This document shows positions 34,200 through 43,534 of a stretch of 64,000 nt of DNA, piece by piece. Origin of the DNA: Sphingopyxis lindanitolerans (GTDB taxonomy: Bacteria; Pseudomonadota; Alphaproteobacteria; Sphingomonadales; Sphingomonadaceae); assembly GCF_002993885.1 (NCBI RefSeq), contig NZ_CM009578.1:1181251-1245250 (forward strand). The letters are read 5' to 3'. The notes beneath the pieces were generated by a model. That model was not told the origin of the DNA. It ran no database searches and saw nothing but the letters and a program-made list of their open reading frames with translations. The position numbers and the translations under genes are program-made. Each line of letters starts with the position of its first letter. Position 1 is the first letter of the stretch.

Positions 34200-36071
34200 T
34201 CAGCCGATTGCAGCGGCCGAACCGTCCACCAGCCGCGCCGGAATCAGGCCGCGCAGCGAATTGCCAAGGAAAAAGCCGGCGCCCAGGTCGGCGAGGCGCA
34301 GATGCGATTCGACTGCGCGTCCCTTGTCGATCAGCTCGGCGCGCAACACGCCGGGAAGCAGGCCCAGCGCGAGCGGCGGCGTCAGCAGCAGCCCGCCGCG
34401 CTCGACGAAGATATTGCTCCAGCTTCCCTCGGTGACAAAGCCCGGCTCGTCAACGAACAGGACCTCGGCTGCGGCGCTGTCCGCACGCGCGGCGTCATAG
34501 GGCGCGCGCAGGCTCGTCTTGTGCGCGACGCGGAAATCGTCGGCCGCCATCGGCGCCGGACAGATCGCGACCGGCACCGGCAGTTCGGCGAGCCGCGGCA
34601 GCGGCGACACCTCGACCGCGAGCGCCCCCGACCGCGCGAGCCGCATCCGCACCCGCGCCGCGCTGCGCAGGCGAAAGGTCGCCGATTGCAGGCTGTTGCG
34701 CGCACCGTGTCGGTCGAAGGCGAAACCGAGCGCGGCGGCGCTCGCCTTCATCCGCGCCAGATGGCCTTCGAGCCGCTGGACGCCATCGACCGGATCGAAA
34801 AACATCGTTTCGATCAGGTCGAAGCTTTCGCCCGCTGCGCTCACAAATTCCCCCTTGGCCAGACATTCGCGCCATTCCTCGGCCGGTCGGCTGTCGGCGA
34901 CGATTCCGGACCCCAGTCCCAGCGTGGCGTAACCCACGTCTTCCTGCAAGGGGCGCGTGGCGCAGACCGCGCCGTCCGGCAAGTCGCCCTGCGATGGAAA
35001 GACAAGCGTGCGGATCGCGACATTGAACGCCGCATCGCCATCCGCTTCGATGAAACCGATCGAGCCCGTGTAGAGCCCGCGCGGTTCGCGTTCCAGTTCG
35101 TCGATGATCTCCATCGCGCGCACCTTGGGCGCGCCGGTGATCGATCCGCAGGGAAAGGCCGCGCGCAGCACATCGGCCGCGCCCACCCCTTCGGGCAGCG
35201 TCGCCGACACGTCGGAGACGAGCTGGTGGATCGTCGGAAAGCTTTCGACGCGGAAGAGGTCCGGCACCGCGACCGTTCCCGGCACCGCAATTCGCGACAG
35301 GTCGTTACGGATCAGATCGACGATCATCAGATTTTCGGCGCGCTGTTTGGGATCATCCGCGAGTTCGCGCGCGGCCGCGGCATCGGCGCCGGGATCGGCG
35401 ACACGTTCGGCGGTCCCCTTCATCGGCCGTGCGATCACCTCGCGTCCGCGCAGCGCAAAGAACAGCTCGGGCGACAGCGAAGCGATCGCCTGCTCGCCCG
35501 TCCACAGGAAACCGCCATAGCCCGCGCGCGCGGTGCGCCGCAGCCGGGCATAGACGGCGAGCGGATTGCCCAGCCACGGCACGTCGGCACGGAAGGTCAG
35601 ATTCGCCTGATAGATGTCCCCGGCGTGGATCAGGCCCAGCACCACCCCGACCGCAGCCTCATATTCGGCGCGCGCCATTCGGGGCGCAACCGCGCCGATC
35701 CAGCTTGCCGCCGGGTCGGGCAAGAGCGACGGCACCGTATCGGCGTCGAAGCGCTCCACCCGCTCGAACAGCCCGAACCAGCCGAGCGGCGCCCCGCCCG
35801 CGCCGGTCGGCGGCGGCGCACCGCGCCAGGCGGGCGCGAGCCCCTTGCCGCCCTCATAAGCGAGATAGCCCGCGGCATGGAGGCCGCGCGCCGACGCCGC
35901 CTCGACCGCCACCAACAGCGCGGGAATGTCCGCCGCGTCGTCGGCGCGCAATATCTCGACCGGCTCGCGGAACAGTCGCGCGGGCACCGCACCGTCGGCG
36001 CGCGCATCGTCGAGCAGCACGAAGGGGGCGCATCCCGGGCCGGGCAGCGGCAGGGGGGCAGCTTCGGTCAT
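34200..36071 (-). CDS. pabB: bifunctional aminodeoxychorismate synthase component I / 4-amino-4-deoxychorismate lyase
   Basis: The 623-residue protein is a fusion. The N-terminal part is a chorismate-binding PabB domain with GDIYQANLTF, RPMKGTAERV, ENLMIVDLIRNDLSRI and FPCGSITGAPK. After about residue 400 a class IV PLP aminotransferase-like PabC domain follows (DLIETMFFDPVDG, then VDEPGFVTEGSWSNIFVE). Together they make 4-aminobenzoate for folate. The glutamine amidotransferase PabA must be encoded elsewhere. The start MTEAAPLPLPGP lies at 36071. Confidence 0.92.
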   Translation of the reverse strand: MTEAAPLPLPGPGCAPFVLLDDARADGAVPARLFREPVEILRADDAADIPALLVAVEAASARGLHAAGYLAYEGGKGLAPAWRGAPPPTGAGGAPLGWFGLFERVERFDADTVPSLLPDPAASWIGAVAPRMARAEYEAAVGVVLGLIHAGDIYQANLTFRADVPWLGNPLAVYARLRRTARAGYGGFLWTGEQAIASLSPELFFALRGREVIARPMKGTAERVADPGADAAAARELADDPKQRAENLMIVDLIRNDLSRIAVPGTVAVPDLFRVESFPTIHQLVSDVSATLPEGVGAADVLRAAFPCGSITGAPKVRAMEIIDELEREPRGLYTGSIGFIEADGDAAFNVAIRTLVFPSQGDLPDGAVCATRPLQEDVGYATLGLGSGIVADSRPAEEWRECLAKGEFVSAAGESFDLIETMFFDPVDGVQRLEGHLARMKASAAALGFAFDRHGARNSLQSATFRLRSAARVRMRLARSGALAVEVSPLPRLAELPVPVAICPAPMAADDFRVAHKTSLRAPYDAARADSAAAEVLFVDEPGFVTEGSWSNIFVERGGLLLTPPLALGLLPGVLRAELIDKGRAVESHLRLADLGAGFFLGNSLRGLIPARLVDGSAAAIG

Positions 36072-36108
36072 GGCAATCGCGACAGGCCGGCGGGGCTGTC
36101 CGCTCCGG

Positions 36109-36651
36109 TCAGCGGTCGCGCTTCATACGGATCGTGCGGCCGCCGTCGATGGTCGCGAAGTAGCTGCCCATCGTCGCGACCTTGATCTTGACCTTTTGTC
36201 CGGGCTTGGGTTGGCGCGGCAGCATGGTCGTGTCGATCTGAACCCACACGGCATCGTCGTCCATGACGAGCGTATATTTGCCCGACCGGTCGATACTGAC
36301 CGAGCGGATCGTGGTTTCGACCTCCTTGATCTCGTCCTCGTCGCCACCGAAAATCCCGCCGAGCTTGGGAAAGGAGAATCCGAACAATCCGCGCCGCGCC
36401 TTTTTCGCGGTCTCACGGTCGGTGAAAGTGATCTCACGCGCCTGGTCGGCAGCAGACAATTCGCCGACCTCGCGGTCGAAACAGGCGAGGCGCGCCGTCG
36501 GATCGGCAATGTCGCGACAGTTGTAGAGTTGCTGAATCTGGGCCGGGCGCGGCGGCGCTTCCTTGTCCCTGGCGGCGGCGGGTGCAGCGACGGGCAGGGC
36601 GACGGCAAGAAAAGCAAGCGGCGCGATCAGGCGCATGGACAGGTGCGGCAT
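36109..36651 (-). CDS. exported protein of unknown function
   Basis: The 180-residue precursor has a clear signal peptide (about residues 1-28, MRLIAPLAFLAVALPVAAPA then an Ala-rich cleavage site). Near the mature N-terminus is CRDIADPTARLACFDREV, a two-Cys motif seen in several small periplasmic proteins. The C-terminal part is beta-rich (TLVMDDDAVWVQI, KVKIKVATMGSYFATI). I chose the ATG at 36649-36651. No enzymatic motif is visible. Confidence 0.7.
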   Translation of the reverse strand: MPHLSMRLIAPLAFLAVALPVAAPAAARDKEAPPRPAQIQQLYNCRDIADPTARLACFDREVGELSAADQAREITFTDRETAKKARRGLFGFSFPKLGGIFGGDEDEIKEVETTIRSVSIDRSGKYTLVMDDDAVWVQIDTTMLPRQPKPGQKVKIKVATMGSYFATIDGGRTIRMKRDR

Positions 36652-36793
36652 GGAGATCCCCCAGACAATATTCGGATGCTCTTGCCTAGCCGCCGCGCCG
36701 CCGCGCCGCAAGCGTCGCCCCCCGGATTGCGATATGCCGCGACGCTGCTTAAAGTGATGTCAGTAACGAGCGCGGAAAGGACGAATCCCGGCA

Positions 36794-38461
36794 ATGAGCA
36801 GCCCCCATGACTGGTCGCACGATTATCGCCATCCGACCCCATGGGATCAGCCGTTCGCTCCGCTCACGCTCCCCGACATGCTCGCGGCGAGCGCCCGGCG
36901 AAAAGGCGACGCGCCGATGCTCGACTTCATGGGGCGGCGCTTTTCCTATGCAGAGGTCGCCGACGGCGTGGCGCGCGTGGCGCGCGGACTCCAGCAGCGT
37001 GGCATCGGCAGGGGGAGCCGCGTCGGACTCTTCCTGCCCAATGTCCCCCACTATGTCGCCGCCTATTATGGCGCACTTGCCGCGGGGGCGACGGTGGTCA
37101 ATTTCTCACCGCTCTATACCGCCCGCGAGCTTGAAGCGCAGGTCGAGGATTCAGGCACCGATCTGTTGGTGACGATCAGCGCCGCGGCGCTTCTGCCGAC
37201 CGCGCTCGCGGTGCTCGACGGATCGAGTCTCAAGCATCTTGTCGTCGGCTCGATCGCGGGCGGACTGCCCGCGGCCAAATCGATGCTCTATCGCCTGTTC
37301 AAGAAGAGCGAGGTCGCCGCGCTGCCCGACGATCCGCGCGTCATCCGCTTTTCGGCGCTCGCCGCCAACGACGGGCGGCCCGATCCGGTGGTCATCGATG
37401 CCGAAAGCGACGTCGCGCTGATCCAATATACCGGCGGCACCACCGGGACGCCGAAGGGCGCGAAGCTGACGCATCAGAATCTGACCGCCAATGCGCGACA
37501 GGTGAACGCGATCGACCCCGACCATGACGCGGGCGATCGCATCCTGGGCGTGCTGCCCTTCTTCCACGTCTTCGCCAACACCTGCGTCCTTAATCGCACC
37601 ATCCTCAACGGCGGGATGATCGCGATGCTGCCGCGCTTCGATGCCAAGGCGGCCTTGCGGGCGATCACCCGGACGAAAACGACCGCGCTGCCCGGCGTCC
37701 CGACGATGTATCAGGCGCTGCTCGACCATCCCGACCTTGCCAAAACCGACTTTTCTTCCTTGCGCGTCTGCATCTCCGGCGGGGCGCCGATGCCCGCCGA
37801 GCTGCGCGAGAAGTTCATCGCCGCGACCGGCGCCTCGCTCGTCGAAGGCTATGGCCTGACCGAAAGCTCCGGAGTCGTCGCGACCAACCCTTATGACGGC
37901 CCGGTCAAGCCCGGGACGATCGGCCAGCCGATCCCGGCGACGCGCATCCGCCTGCTGGGCCGCGACGATCCCACGCAGGACGCGGCGCCCGGCGAAGCGG
38001 GTGAACTCGCGGTCAAGGGCCCGCAGATCATGCAAGGCTATTGGAACCGGGCCGAGGCCGACAAGGACAGCTTCACCGCCGACGGCTGGCTACGCACCGG
38101 CGATGTCGCGGCAATCGACGACGAAGGCTATATCCGCATCGTCGACCGGCTGAAGGACATGATCGCGGTCGGCGGTTTCAAAGTCTATCCCAGCGTGATC
38201 GAAGCGCATCTCCACGAACATCCCGCGGTCAAGGAAGCGATCGTCCTCGGCGTCCCCGACAGCTATCGCGGCGAGGTGCCGAAAGCGTTCGTGACGCTGG
38301 AAGAGGGTTTTGAGGTCTCGGGCGAAGCGCTCGCCGCCTGGCTCAATCCGCAGCTTGGCAAGCATGAGCGGGTGAGCGCGGTCGAGGTGCGGGCGAGCCT
38401 GCCCAAGACGATGATTGGCAAGCTCGACCGGAAGGCCTTGAGGGCGGAGACAAGCTCTTGA
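36794..38461 (+). CDS. fadD: long-chain acyl-CoA ligase
   Basis: The 555-residue class I adenylate-forming enzyme shows the AMP-binding loop IQYTGGTTGTPKGAKL, VEGYGLTESSG, GWLRTGDVAAIDDEGYIRI and the terminal catalytic Lys (MIGKLDRKALR). The FadD-like arrangement (HTPWDQPFAPLT-type start, LPFFHVFAN) supports fatty-acid activation for beta-oxidation. It is divergent from the exported protein at 36651. It is distinct from the island ligase at 14424. Confidence 0.9.
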   Translation: MSSPHDWSHDYRHPTPWDQPFAPLTLPDMLAASARRKGDAPMLDFMGRRFSYAEVADGVARVARGLQQRGIGRGSRVGLFLPNVPHYVAAYYGALAAGATVVNFSPLYTARELEAQVEDSGTDLLVTISAAALLPTALAVLDGSSLKHLVVGSIAGGLPAAKSMLYRLFKKSEVAALPDDPRVIRFSALAANDGRPDPVVIDAESDVALIQYTGGTTGTPKGAKLTHQNLTANARQVNAIDPDHDAGDRILGVLPFFHVFANTCVLNRTILNGGMIAMLPRFDAKAALRAITRTKTTALPGVPTMYQALLDHPDLAKTDFSSLRVCISGGAPMPAELREKFIAATGASLVEGYGLTESSGVVATNPYDGPVKPGTIGQPIPATRIRLLGRDDPTQDAAPGEAGELAVKGPQIMQGYWNRAEADKDSFTADGWLRTGDVAAIDDEGYIRIVDRLKDMIAVGGFKVYPSVIEAHLHEHPAVKEAIVLGVPDSYRGEVPKAFVTLEEGFEVSGEALAAWLNPQLGKHERVSAVEVRASLPKTMIGKLDRKALRAETSS

Positions 38462-38501
38462 CCCCTTCCCTATTGCCTCCTCGGCTCGCAAGGACGGCGA
38501 A

Positions 38502-39020
38502 TTAGTCGGCGAGGGCCTCCCGCACCACCGCGATCCCCGCCGCGCGCTGCGTCTTGAGTTCGGCCTTCAGCTTCGCCGGATTGCGCGCGAAGACGAAGCC
38601 GAAGCTGACCCCACCCTCCTTGCCGAGCGTCGCATGGTGGAGCTTGTGCGCCTGTACCAGCCGCTTGGCATAGCCGCGCCGCGGCACCCAGCGGAACCAG
38701 CGCTGATGCACGAGCCCGTCGTGGACCAGCGTGTAGACGATCCCGTAAAAGAGGATGCCGAGCCCGATCCACGTTCCCGGCTCCCATGCCGACGCGCCCA
38801 TGATCATCGGGCTGCCGATGACGAACATCGAAATGCTCATCGCCGCGCCGACAAGCCCGAACAGATCGTTCTTTTCGACCCGTTTATCGTGCGGCTCGTG
38901 ATGGTCGCGATGCCACGCCCAGCCGAAACCGTGCATGATATATTTGTGACTCGCCCAGGCGACAAATTCCATTGCCGCGACGGTCGCAAGGACAAGCGCT
39001 ATGATGGCAGGCGTGGGCAT
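38502..39020 (-). CDS. crtZ: beta-carotene hydroxylase
   Basis: The 172-residue membrane enzyme has the four His motifs of CrtZ: HKYIMH, HRDHHEPH, HDGLVHQ and HKLHH, between hydrophobic helices. It adds 3-hydroxyl groups to beta-carotene to give zeaxanthin, in keeping with yellow sphingomonads. Length is typical of the family. No other carotenoid gene is adjacent. Confidence 0.92.
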   Translation of the reverse strand: MPTPAIIALVLATVAAMEFVAWASHKYIMHGFGWAWHRDHHEPHDKRVEKNDLFGLVGAAMSISMFVIGSPMIMGASAWEPGTWIGLGILFYGIVYTLVHDGLVHQRWFRWVPRRGYAKRLVQAHKLHHATLGKEGGVSFGFVFARNPAKLKAELKTQRAAGIAVVREALAD

Positions 39021-39040
39021 GGCGAGATTATAGACGAGTT

Positions 39041-39130
39041 CGTCGCCCCTGCGAAGGCAGGGGCCGCTGTCGTTTTACTCCGCGACGCTGTGCAAGGCCG
39101 ATTACGGCCCCCGCCTTCGCGGAGGCGACG
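39041..39130. repeat. paired-arm repeat, CGTCGCCCC...GGGGCGACG family (copy 1)
   Basis: Two inverted arms of 26 bases lie at 39041-39066 and 39105-39130, beginning CGTCGCCCCTGCGAAGGC and ending CCTTCGCGGAGGCGACG, around a 38-base centre. Related elements lie at 62551-62626 and, as a single arm, inside ligA at 59428-59460. Such arms resemble dispersed sphingomonad intergenic palindromes. Confidence 0.8.
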
Positions 39131-39205
39131 CGTTGCCACGACCGAAAATTGCGCTTTTGATCGCCACTCGCTTGCATTGTTATCGCACAGGCTTAAGTGG
39201 TCCGC

Positions 39206-40636
39206 ATGACTCAGCCCCGCACCCTTTATGAGAAAATCTGGGACGCGCATGTTGTCGAACAGCGCTCCGACGGTACAGCTCTGATCTTCATCGACCGCCA
39301 TCTCGTCCATGAAGTCACCAGCCCGCAGGCTTTCGCCGGGCTTCGCGCGAGCGGTCGCACGGTGCGCCGCCCCGACCTGACGCTCGCGGTGCCCGACCAT
39401 AATGTGCCAACCACGGCGCGGCTCGATGCAGCGGGGCGCAAGCTGCCGATCGCCGATACCGAAAGCGCGGCGCAACTGGCGGCGCTCGAAAAAAATGCCC
39501 CCGAATTCGGCATCCGCTATATCGACGCGGTCGCGCCCGAGCAGGGCATCGTCCATGTCGTCGGACCCGAACAGGGCTTTTCGCTGCCCGGCACGACGAT
39601 CGTCTGCGGCGACAGCCACACCGCCTGCCACGGCGGCATCGGCGCGCTCGCCTTCGGCATCGGGACGAGCGAGGTCGAGCATGTGCTCGCGACGCAGACC
39701 TTACTGCTCCAGCCGTCGAAGACGATGGAAGTGCGGGTCGAGGGCGAGGCTGGCCCCGGCGTCACCGCGAAGGACATCATCCTCCACATCACCGGCACCA
39801 TCGGCGCCGCGGGCGGCACCGGCCATGTCATCGAATATACCGGCAGCGCGATCCGCGCGCTCAGTGTCGAGGGCCGCCTGACCGTCAGCAACATGGCGAT
39901 CGAGGGCGGCGCACGCGCCGGCCTGATCGCGCCCGACCAGACGACCTTCGCCTATCTGAAGGGCCGCCCCTATGCGCCGAAGGGCGCCGACTGGGACGCG
40001 GCGGTCGAATATTGGGAGAGCCTCGCGACCGACGCGGGCGCAACCTACGACAAGGTCGTGGTCATCGACGCCGCCGACATCGCGCCGAGCGTGACCTGGG
40101 GCACCAGCCCCGAGGATGTCGTGCCGATCACCGGCATCGTTCCCGACCCGGCCAGCTTCGCCGACCCGTCGAAACAGGCCGCCGCCGCGAAATCGCTCGC
40201 CTATATGGGGCTCACCCCCGGCACCCGGATGCAGGATGTGCCGGTCGAGAATATCTTCATCGGCAGCTGCACCAACAGCCGCATCGAGGACATGCGCGCC
40301 GCCGCCGCGATCGTCAAAGGCCGCAAGAAGGCCGCCAATGTCCGGTGGGCCATCGTCGTTCCCGGATCGGGCCTGGTAAAGGCGCAGGCCGAGGCCGAAG
40401 GGCTCGACCGCATCTTCCTCGACGCCGGGCTCGAATGGCGCGAGCCGGGCTGCTCGGCCTGCCTCGCGATGAACCCCGACAAGGTGCCCGCCGGCGAACG
40501 CTGCGCCTCGACCAGCAACCGCAATTTCGTCGGCCGTCAGGGCCCCGGCAGCCGCACCCACCTCGTTTCGCCCGCGATGGCCGCGGCGGCGGCGGTGACC
40601 GGCAAGCTCACCGACGTGCGGGAGTTGATGCGATGA
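39206..40636 (+). CDS. leuC: 3-isopropylmalate dehydratase large subunit
   Basis: The 476-residue aconitase-family enzyme isomerises 2- to 3-isopropylmalate in leucine synthesis. The [4Fe-4S] cysteines are in GSCTNSR and [11 protein letters not shown], and [12 protein letters not shown] and [20 protein letters not shown] are family signatures. I chose the ATG at 39206 ([12 protein letters not shown]); a GTG 9 bases upstream is possible. It overlaps leuD by 4 bp. Confidence 0.97.
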   Translation: MTQPRTLYEKIWDAHVVEQRSDGTALIFIDRHLVHEVTSPQAFAGLRASGRTVRRPDLTLAVPDHNVPTTARLDAAGRKLPIADTESAAQLAALEKNAPEFGIRYIDAVAPEQGIVHVVGPEQGFSLPGTTIVCGDSHTACHGGIGALAFGIGTSEVEHVLATQTLLLQPSKTMEVRVEGEAGPGVTAKDIILHITGTIGAAGGTGHVIEYTGSAIRALSVEGRLTVSNMAIEGGARAGLIAPDQTTFAYLKGRPYAPKGADWDAAVEYWESLATDAGATYDKVVVIDAADIAPSVTWGTSPEDVVPITGIVPDPASFADPSKQAAAAKSLAYMGLTPGTRMQDVPVENIFIGSCTNSRIEDMRAAAAIVKGRKKAANVRWAIVVPGSGLVKAQAEAEGLDRIFLDAGLEWREPGCSACLAMNPDKVPAGERCASTSNRNFVGRQGPGSRTHLVSPAMAAAAAVTGKLTDVRELMR

Positions 40637-41226
40637 CCCCGATCGAGAAAGTCGAAGGCCGCGCGATTCCGCTGGGGCTCAAGAATGTCGATACCGACGT
40701 CATCATCCCGGCGCATTGGCTCAAGACCACGACGCGCGAGGGCATGGGCAAGGGTGCGTTCGAGACGCTGCGCGCCGATCCCGCCAATCTGTTCGACAGC
40801 GCGGAGTTCAAAGGCGCGCCGATCCTGATCGCGGGCGACAATTTCGGCTGCGGGTCGAGCCGTGAACATGCGGCCTGGGCGCTCGGCGACCTTGGCATCC
40901 GCGTCGTCATTGCCCCCTCCTACTCCGATATTTTCTCGGGCAATGCGGTCAAGAACGGCATCCTGCCGGTGGTGTTGCCGCAGGCGGCGATCGACCGATT
41001 GATGGAGGTCGCGGCGACCGATCCGGTGCATGTCGATCTCGACACCCAAACGGTGACGACGCCCTTTCAGGATCGTTTCGCCTTCGAGATCGATCCGTTC
41101 CGCAAGATGTGCCTGCTCGCGGGGCTCGACGAAATTTCGCTGACCGAGAAAAGCGACGCCGCGATCGGCGCGTATGAGAATAAGCTCGACGCCGAGCGTC
41201 CGTGGATGCGACCGGCAGCGGCATAA
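40633..41226 (+). CDS. leuD: 3-isopropylmalate dehydratase small subunit
   Basis: The 197-residue small subunit starts with the ATGA overlap at the leuC stop. [17 protein letters not shown] is the swivel-domain signature, and [14 protein letters not shown] is at the N-terminus. It completes the LeuCD complex. The next gene begins about 19 bases downstream after its own strong ribosome binding site. Confidence 0.97.
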   Translation: MTPIEKVEGRAIPLGLKNVDTDVIIPAHWLKTTTREGMGKGAFETLRADPANLFDSAEFKGAPILIAGDNFGCGSSREHAAWALGDLGIRVVIAPSYSDIFSGNAVKNGILPVVLPQAAIDRLMEVAATDPVHVDLDTQTVTTPFQDRFAFEIDPFRKMCLLAGLDEISLTEKSDAAIGAYENKLDAERPWMRPAAA

Positions 41227-41245
41227 CAACCCAAAGGAGATGATG

Positions 41246-42241
41246 ATGAAGGCTCTCTTGTCGACCGCAACCGGCGGCCCCGAAACGCTCACCCTCGGTG
41301 AACTGCCGCGCCCGAGTGCGGGCAAGGGCCAGATCGTGATCGACGTGAAGGCGTGCGCCGTGAACTTCCCCGACGTGCTGATCATCGAAGACAAATATCA
41401 GTTCCGCCCCGAACGCCCCTTCGCCCCCGGCGGCGAAGTCGCGGGCTTCGTCGCCGAAGTTGGCGAAAGTGTCACGCAGTTCAAGATCGGCGACCGGGTG
41501 ATCGCGGGCTGCGGCAACGGCGGCATGGCCGAGGCCGTCGCGGTTTCGGTGCATAATGTCTATCATCTTCCCGAGGCGCATGACTTCGCCGAAGGGGCCT
41601 CCTTGCTCATGACCTATGGCACGAGCATCCATGCGCTGGTCGATCGCGGGCATATCGCCGAAGGCGACACGTTGCTCGTCCTCGGCGCCTCGGGCGGGGT
41701 CGGGATCGCGGCGGTCGAGCTGGGCAAGGCGTTCGGCGCGCGCGTCGTCGCGGGGGTGTCGAGCGAGGAGAAGGCCGCGATCGCGCGGTCGGCGGGCGCC
41801 GACGAGGTCGTCGTCTATGGCCGCCAGCCGTTCGACAAGGATACGTCGAAGGCGCTGGCGAACAAGTTCAAGGAAGCGGTCGGCCCCAATGGCGCGAACC
41901 TCGTCTATGACGCGGTCGGCGGCGATTATGCCGAGCCGGCGCTGCGCTCGATCGCGTGGGAGGGCCGCTATCTGGTGGTCGGCTTCCCCGCGGGCATCCC
42001 GCGCCTGCCGCTCAATCTGACCTTGCTCAAGAGCTGCGATGTCGCCGGCGTGTTCTGGGGCGCGTTCGTCGCCCGCGAGCCCGAGCGCAACCGCGCCAAT
42101 ATCGCCCGGCTGTTCCAGCTTTGGGAGCAGGGCAAGATCAAGCCGCGCGTCACCGGCATCTATGCTCTCGCCGACGGCGGCAAGGCCATCGCCAGCCTCG
42201 GCGACCGCACCGCCGTCGGCAAGCTCGTCGTCACGCCCTGA
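41246..42241 (+). CDS. NADPH:quinone oxidoreductase-type zinc-free MDR enzyme
   Basis: The 331-residue medium-chain dehydrogenase has VKACAVNFPDVLII at the N-terminus, no zinc-binding cysteines, and the cofactor motif LGASGGVGIAAVELG, as in quinone oxidoreductases. Three ATGs are in a row at 41240-41248; AAAGGAGA best fits the third. It probably reduces quinones or enoyl/enone compounds. Its stop overlaps the next gene. Confidence 0.9.
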   Translation: MKALLSTATGGPETLTLGELPRPSAGKGQIVIDVKACAVNFPDVLIIEDKYQFRPERPFAPGGEVAGFVAEVGESVTQFKIGDRVIAGCGNGGMAEAVAVSVHNVYHLPEAHDFAEGASLLMTYGTSIHALVDRGHIAEGDTLLVLGASGGVGIAAVELGKAFGARVVAGVSSEEKAAIARSAGADEVVVYGRQPFDKDTSKALANKFKEAVGPNGANLVYDAVGGDYAEPALRSIAWEGRYLVVGFPAGIPRLPLNLTLLKSCDVAGVFWGAFVAREPERNRANIARLFQLWEQGKIKPRVTGIYALADGGKAIASLGDRTAVGKLVVTP

Positions 42242-42516
42242 AATATCGCCCCGATCCCGCGCTGACCGCGGCGCTGCGCGACCTCGCGGCATCGGGCCGG
42301 ATCGAGGTGCGCGTGACGCCGGGCGCCAGCCGCGACGAGGTGAAGATCGCGGACGGCAGCGTGCAGCTCCGCGTCACCGCGCCGCCTACCGACGGCGCGG
42401 CGAACGACGCGGTGCTGGCCTTGCTCGCCGCCGCGCTCCGTCGGCCGCGCCGCGACCTGACGCTGCTGCGCGGCGGCGCGGCGCGGATCAAACTGATCGG
42501 CATCTCCCTCGACTGA
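42238..42516 (+). CDS. DUF167 (YggU-like) protein with a probable CTG start
   Basis: The 92-residue product contains the DUF167 signature VRVTPGASRDEVKI and VTAPPTDGAANDAVLALLA. No ATG, GTG or TTG precedes the conserved region in frame. The CTG at 42238-42240 overlaps the previous stop exactly as ATGA overlaps do, so I propose it as the start. GTG at 42307 would cut off the first strand. Function of the family is uncertain. Confidence 0.75.
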   Translation: MKYRPDPALTAALRDLAASGRIEVRVTPGASRDEVKIADGSVQLRVTAPPTDGAANDAVLALLAAALRRPRRDLTLLRGGAARIKLIGISLD

Positions 42517-42602
42517 TCGCAACGCGACCGCCCGGTTAACCCTTTATCAGGGGCTATTCCCTATGGCGGGATGCAGGATAATAGGGACCGCAGGTATCAA
42601 CG

Positions 42603-42899
42603 ATGGCAAATCGCCGTTCGAGCAGTGATGGGCAAGCCGCGAGCCTCGCGAACATTTCGCGCACCCGCCGCGCGCAACTCGTCGCCGAGTTCGAGGGCGA
42701 GCTCGGCATCGATCACAAGGCCCGCGCGCTGGCGGTTTATGAAGCCAAGCGCTGGAAGATCATCAAGACGATCATCGTCTGGACGATCGCCATCATGTTC
42801 TTCGCCATCGCCTGCCACAAGCTGTGGCTGATGGGCCAGGCCGTCGACAAGCCCTTCACCGATCTCGATCCGGTGCGCAGCATCTTCGGCGGCGAGTGA
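42603..42899 (+). CDS. small single-span membrane protein of unknown function
   Basis: The 98-residue product has a basic, Ser-rich N-terminus, an amphipathic middle helix (RRAQLVAEFEGELGIDHKAR) and one transmembrane segment at about residues 54-72 (IIKTIIVWTIAIMFFAIAC). It ends 2 bases before the convergent gene at 42902. I do not recognise a family. Confidence 0.65.
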   Translation: MANRRSSSDGQAASLANISRTRRAQLVAEFEGELGIDHKARALAVYEAKRWKIIKTIIVWTIAIMFFAIACHKLWLMGQAVDKPFTDLDPVRSIFGGE

Positions 42900-42901
42900 C
42901 G

Positions 42902-43534
42902 TCAATTGGCGGCTTCATCTTTGGTTAGCCGCCTGAAACGCTCCGATACGGCACTATGCCCGAGGGAATCTCTGGAGAAAATGCCCGGCGGCACGTCGGA
43001 ACTTAAATAGACCGCCCAGTTGGTGAGCAATCGTTTTCCGCTACGATCCGAAATCGTAGCGCCCACCAACGCTCCATTTTCAGCGACATCATAAGTTCGA
43101 ATATAATTTGGATCATGAACAACGAGATGCGTAGCCCGTCCGAAGCGGCTCTCGCGCATTCCTTCGATCTTCGCTGAAATGATCGGCGAATTGGCATTGA
43201 TGCCGCAGGCCATTCCGGCAACCGATGGGCCATCGATCAATTTGCCGTTCCTGAAATCGGCATAACTCCCAGTGCCAGCCTCGCAATCGGCAATGACGCG
43301 ATCGCGGGGCGTTTCGACCCGGTGCAGCGTCCCATCGTGGAATTCTGCCGACCACTCCTCGTAGACGCTCCCATCGGGTCGCAGAATGCGATTTCGCAGA
43401 ATGAGCGTATAGGTCGCGTGGGTTTCGCGCGTCAGAGCTATCAGCCGATCAGCCGCACTCTCCGTTTCCGCGAATGCGGTCCCCACCCCGACCAGAGCCA
43501 ATATGCCCAACCCGAAGTGGACGAACCGAATCAA
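42902..43534 (-). CDS. exported protein of unknown function, atypical composition, coupled to sdhA
   Basis: The 210-residue precursor has a signal peptide (residues 1-22, ending TAFA). The mature part contains [20 protein letters not shown] and [20 protein letters not shown], suggesting a beta-rich periplasmic domain. Its DNA is visibly lower in GC, with more AT-rich codons than neighbours. The start is TTG at 43532-43534, overlapping the sdhA TGA by 3 bp. It occupies the place after sdhA where sdhB is often found. Confidence 0.65.
   Translation of the reverse strand: MIRFVHFGLGILALVGVGTAFAETESAADRLIALTRETHATYTLILRNRILRPDGSVYEEWSAEFHDGTLHRVETPRDRVIADCEAGTGSYADFRNGKLIDGPSVAGMACGINANSPIISAKIEGMRESRFGRATHLVVHDPNYIRTYDVAENGALVGATISDRSGKRLLTNWAVYLSSDVPPGIFSRDSLGHSAVSERFRRLTKDEAAN

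Noticed and set aside
39001..39205. tRNA or small RNA gene before leuC
   Set aside because: The structure is fully explained by the paired-arm repeat; no cloverleaf or anticodon arm could be formed.
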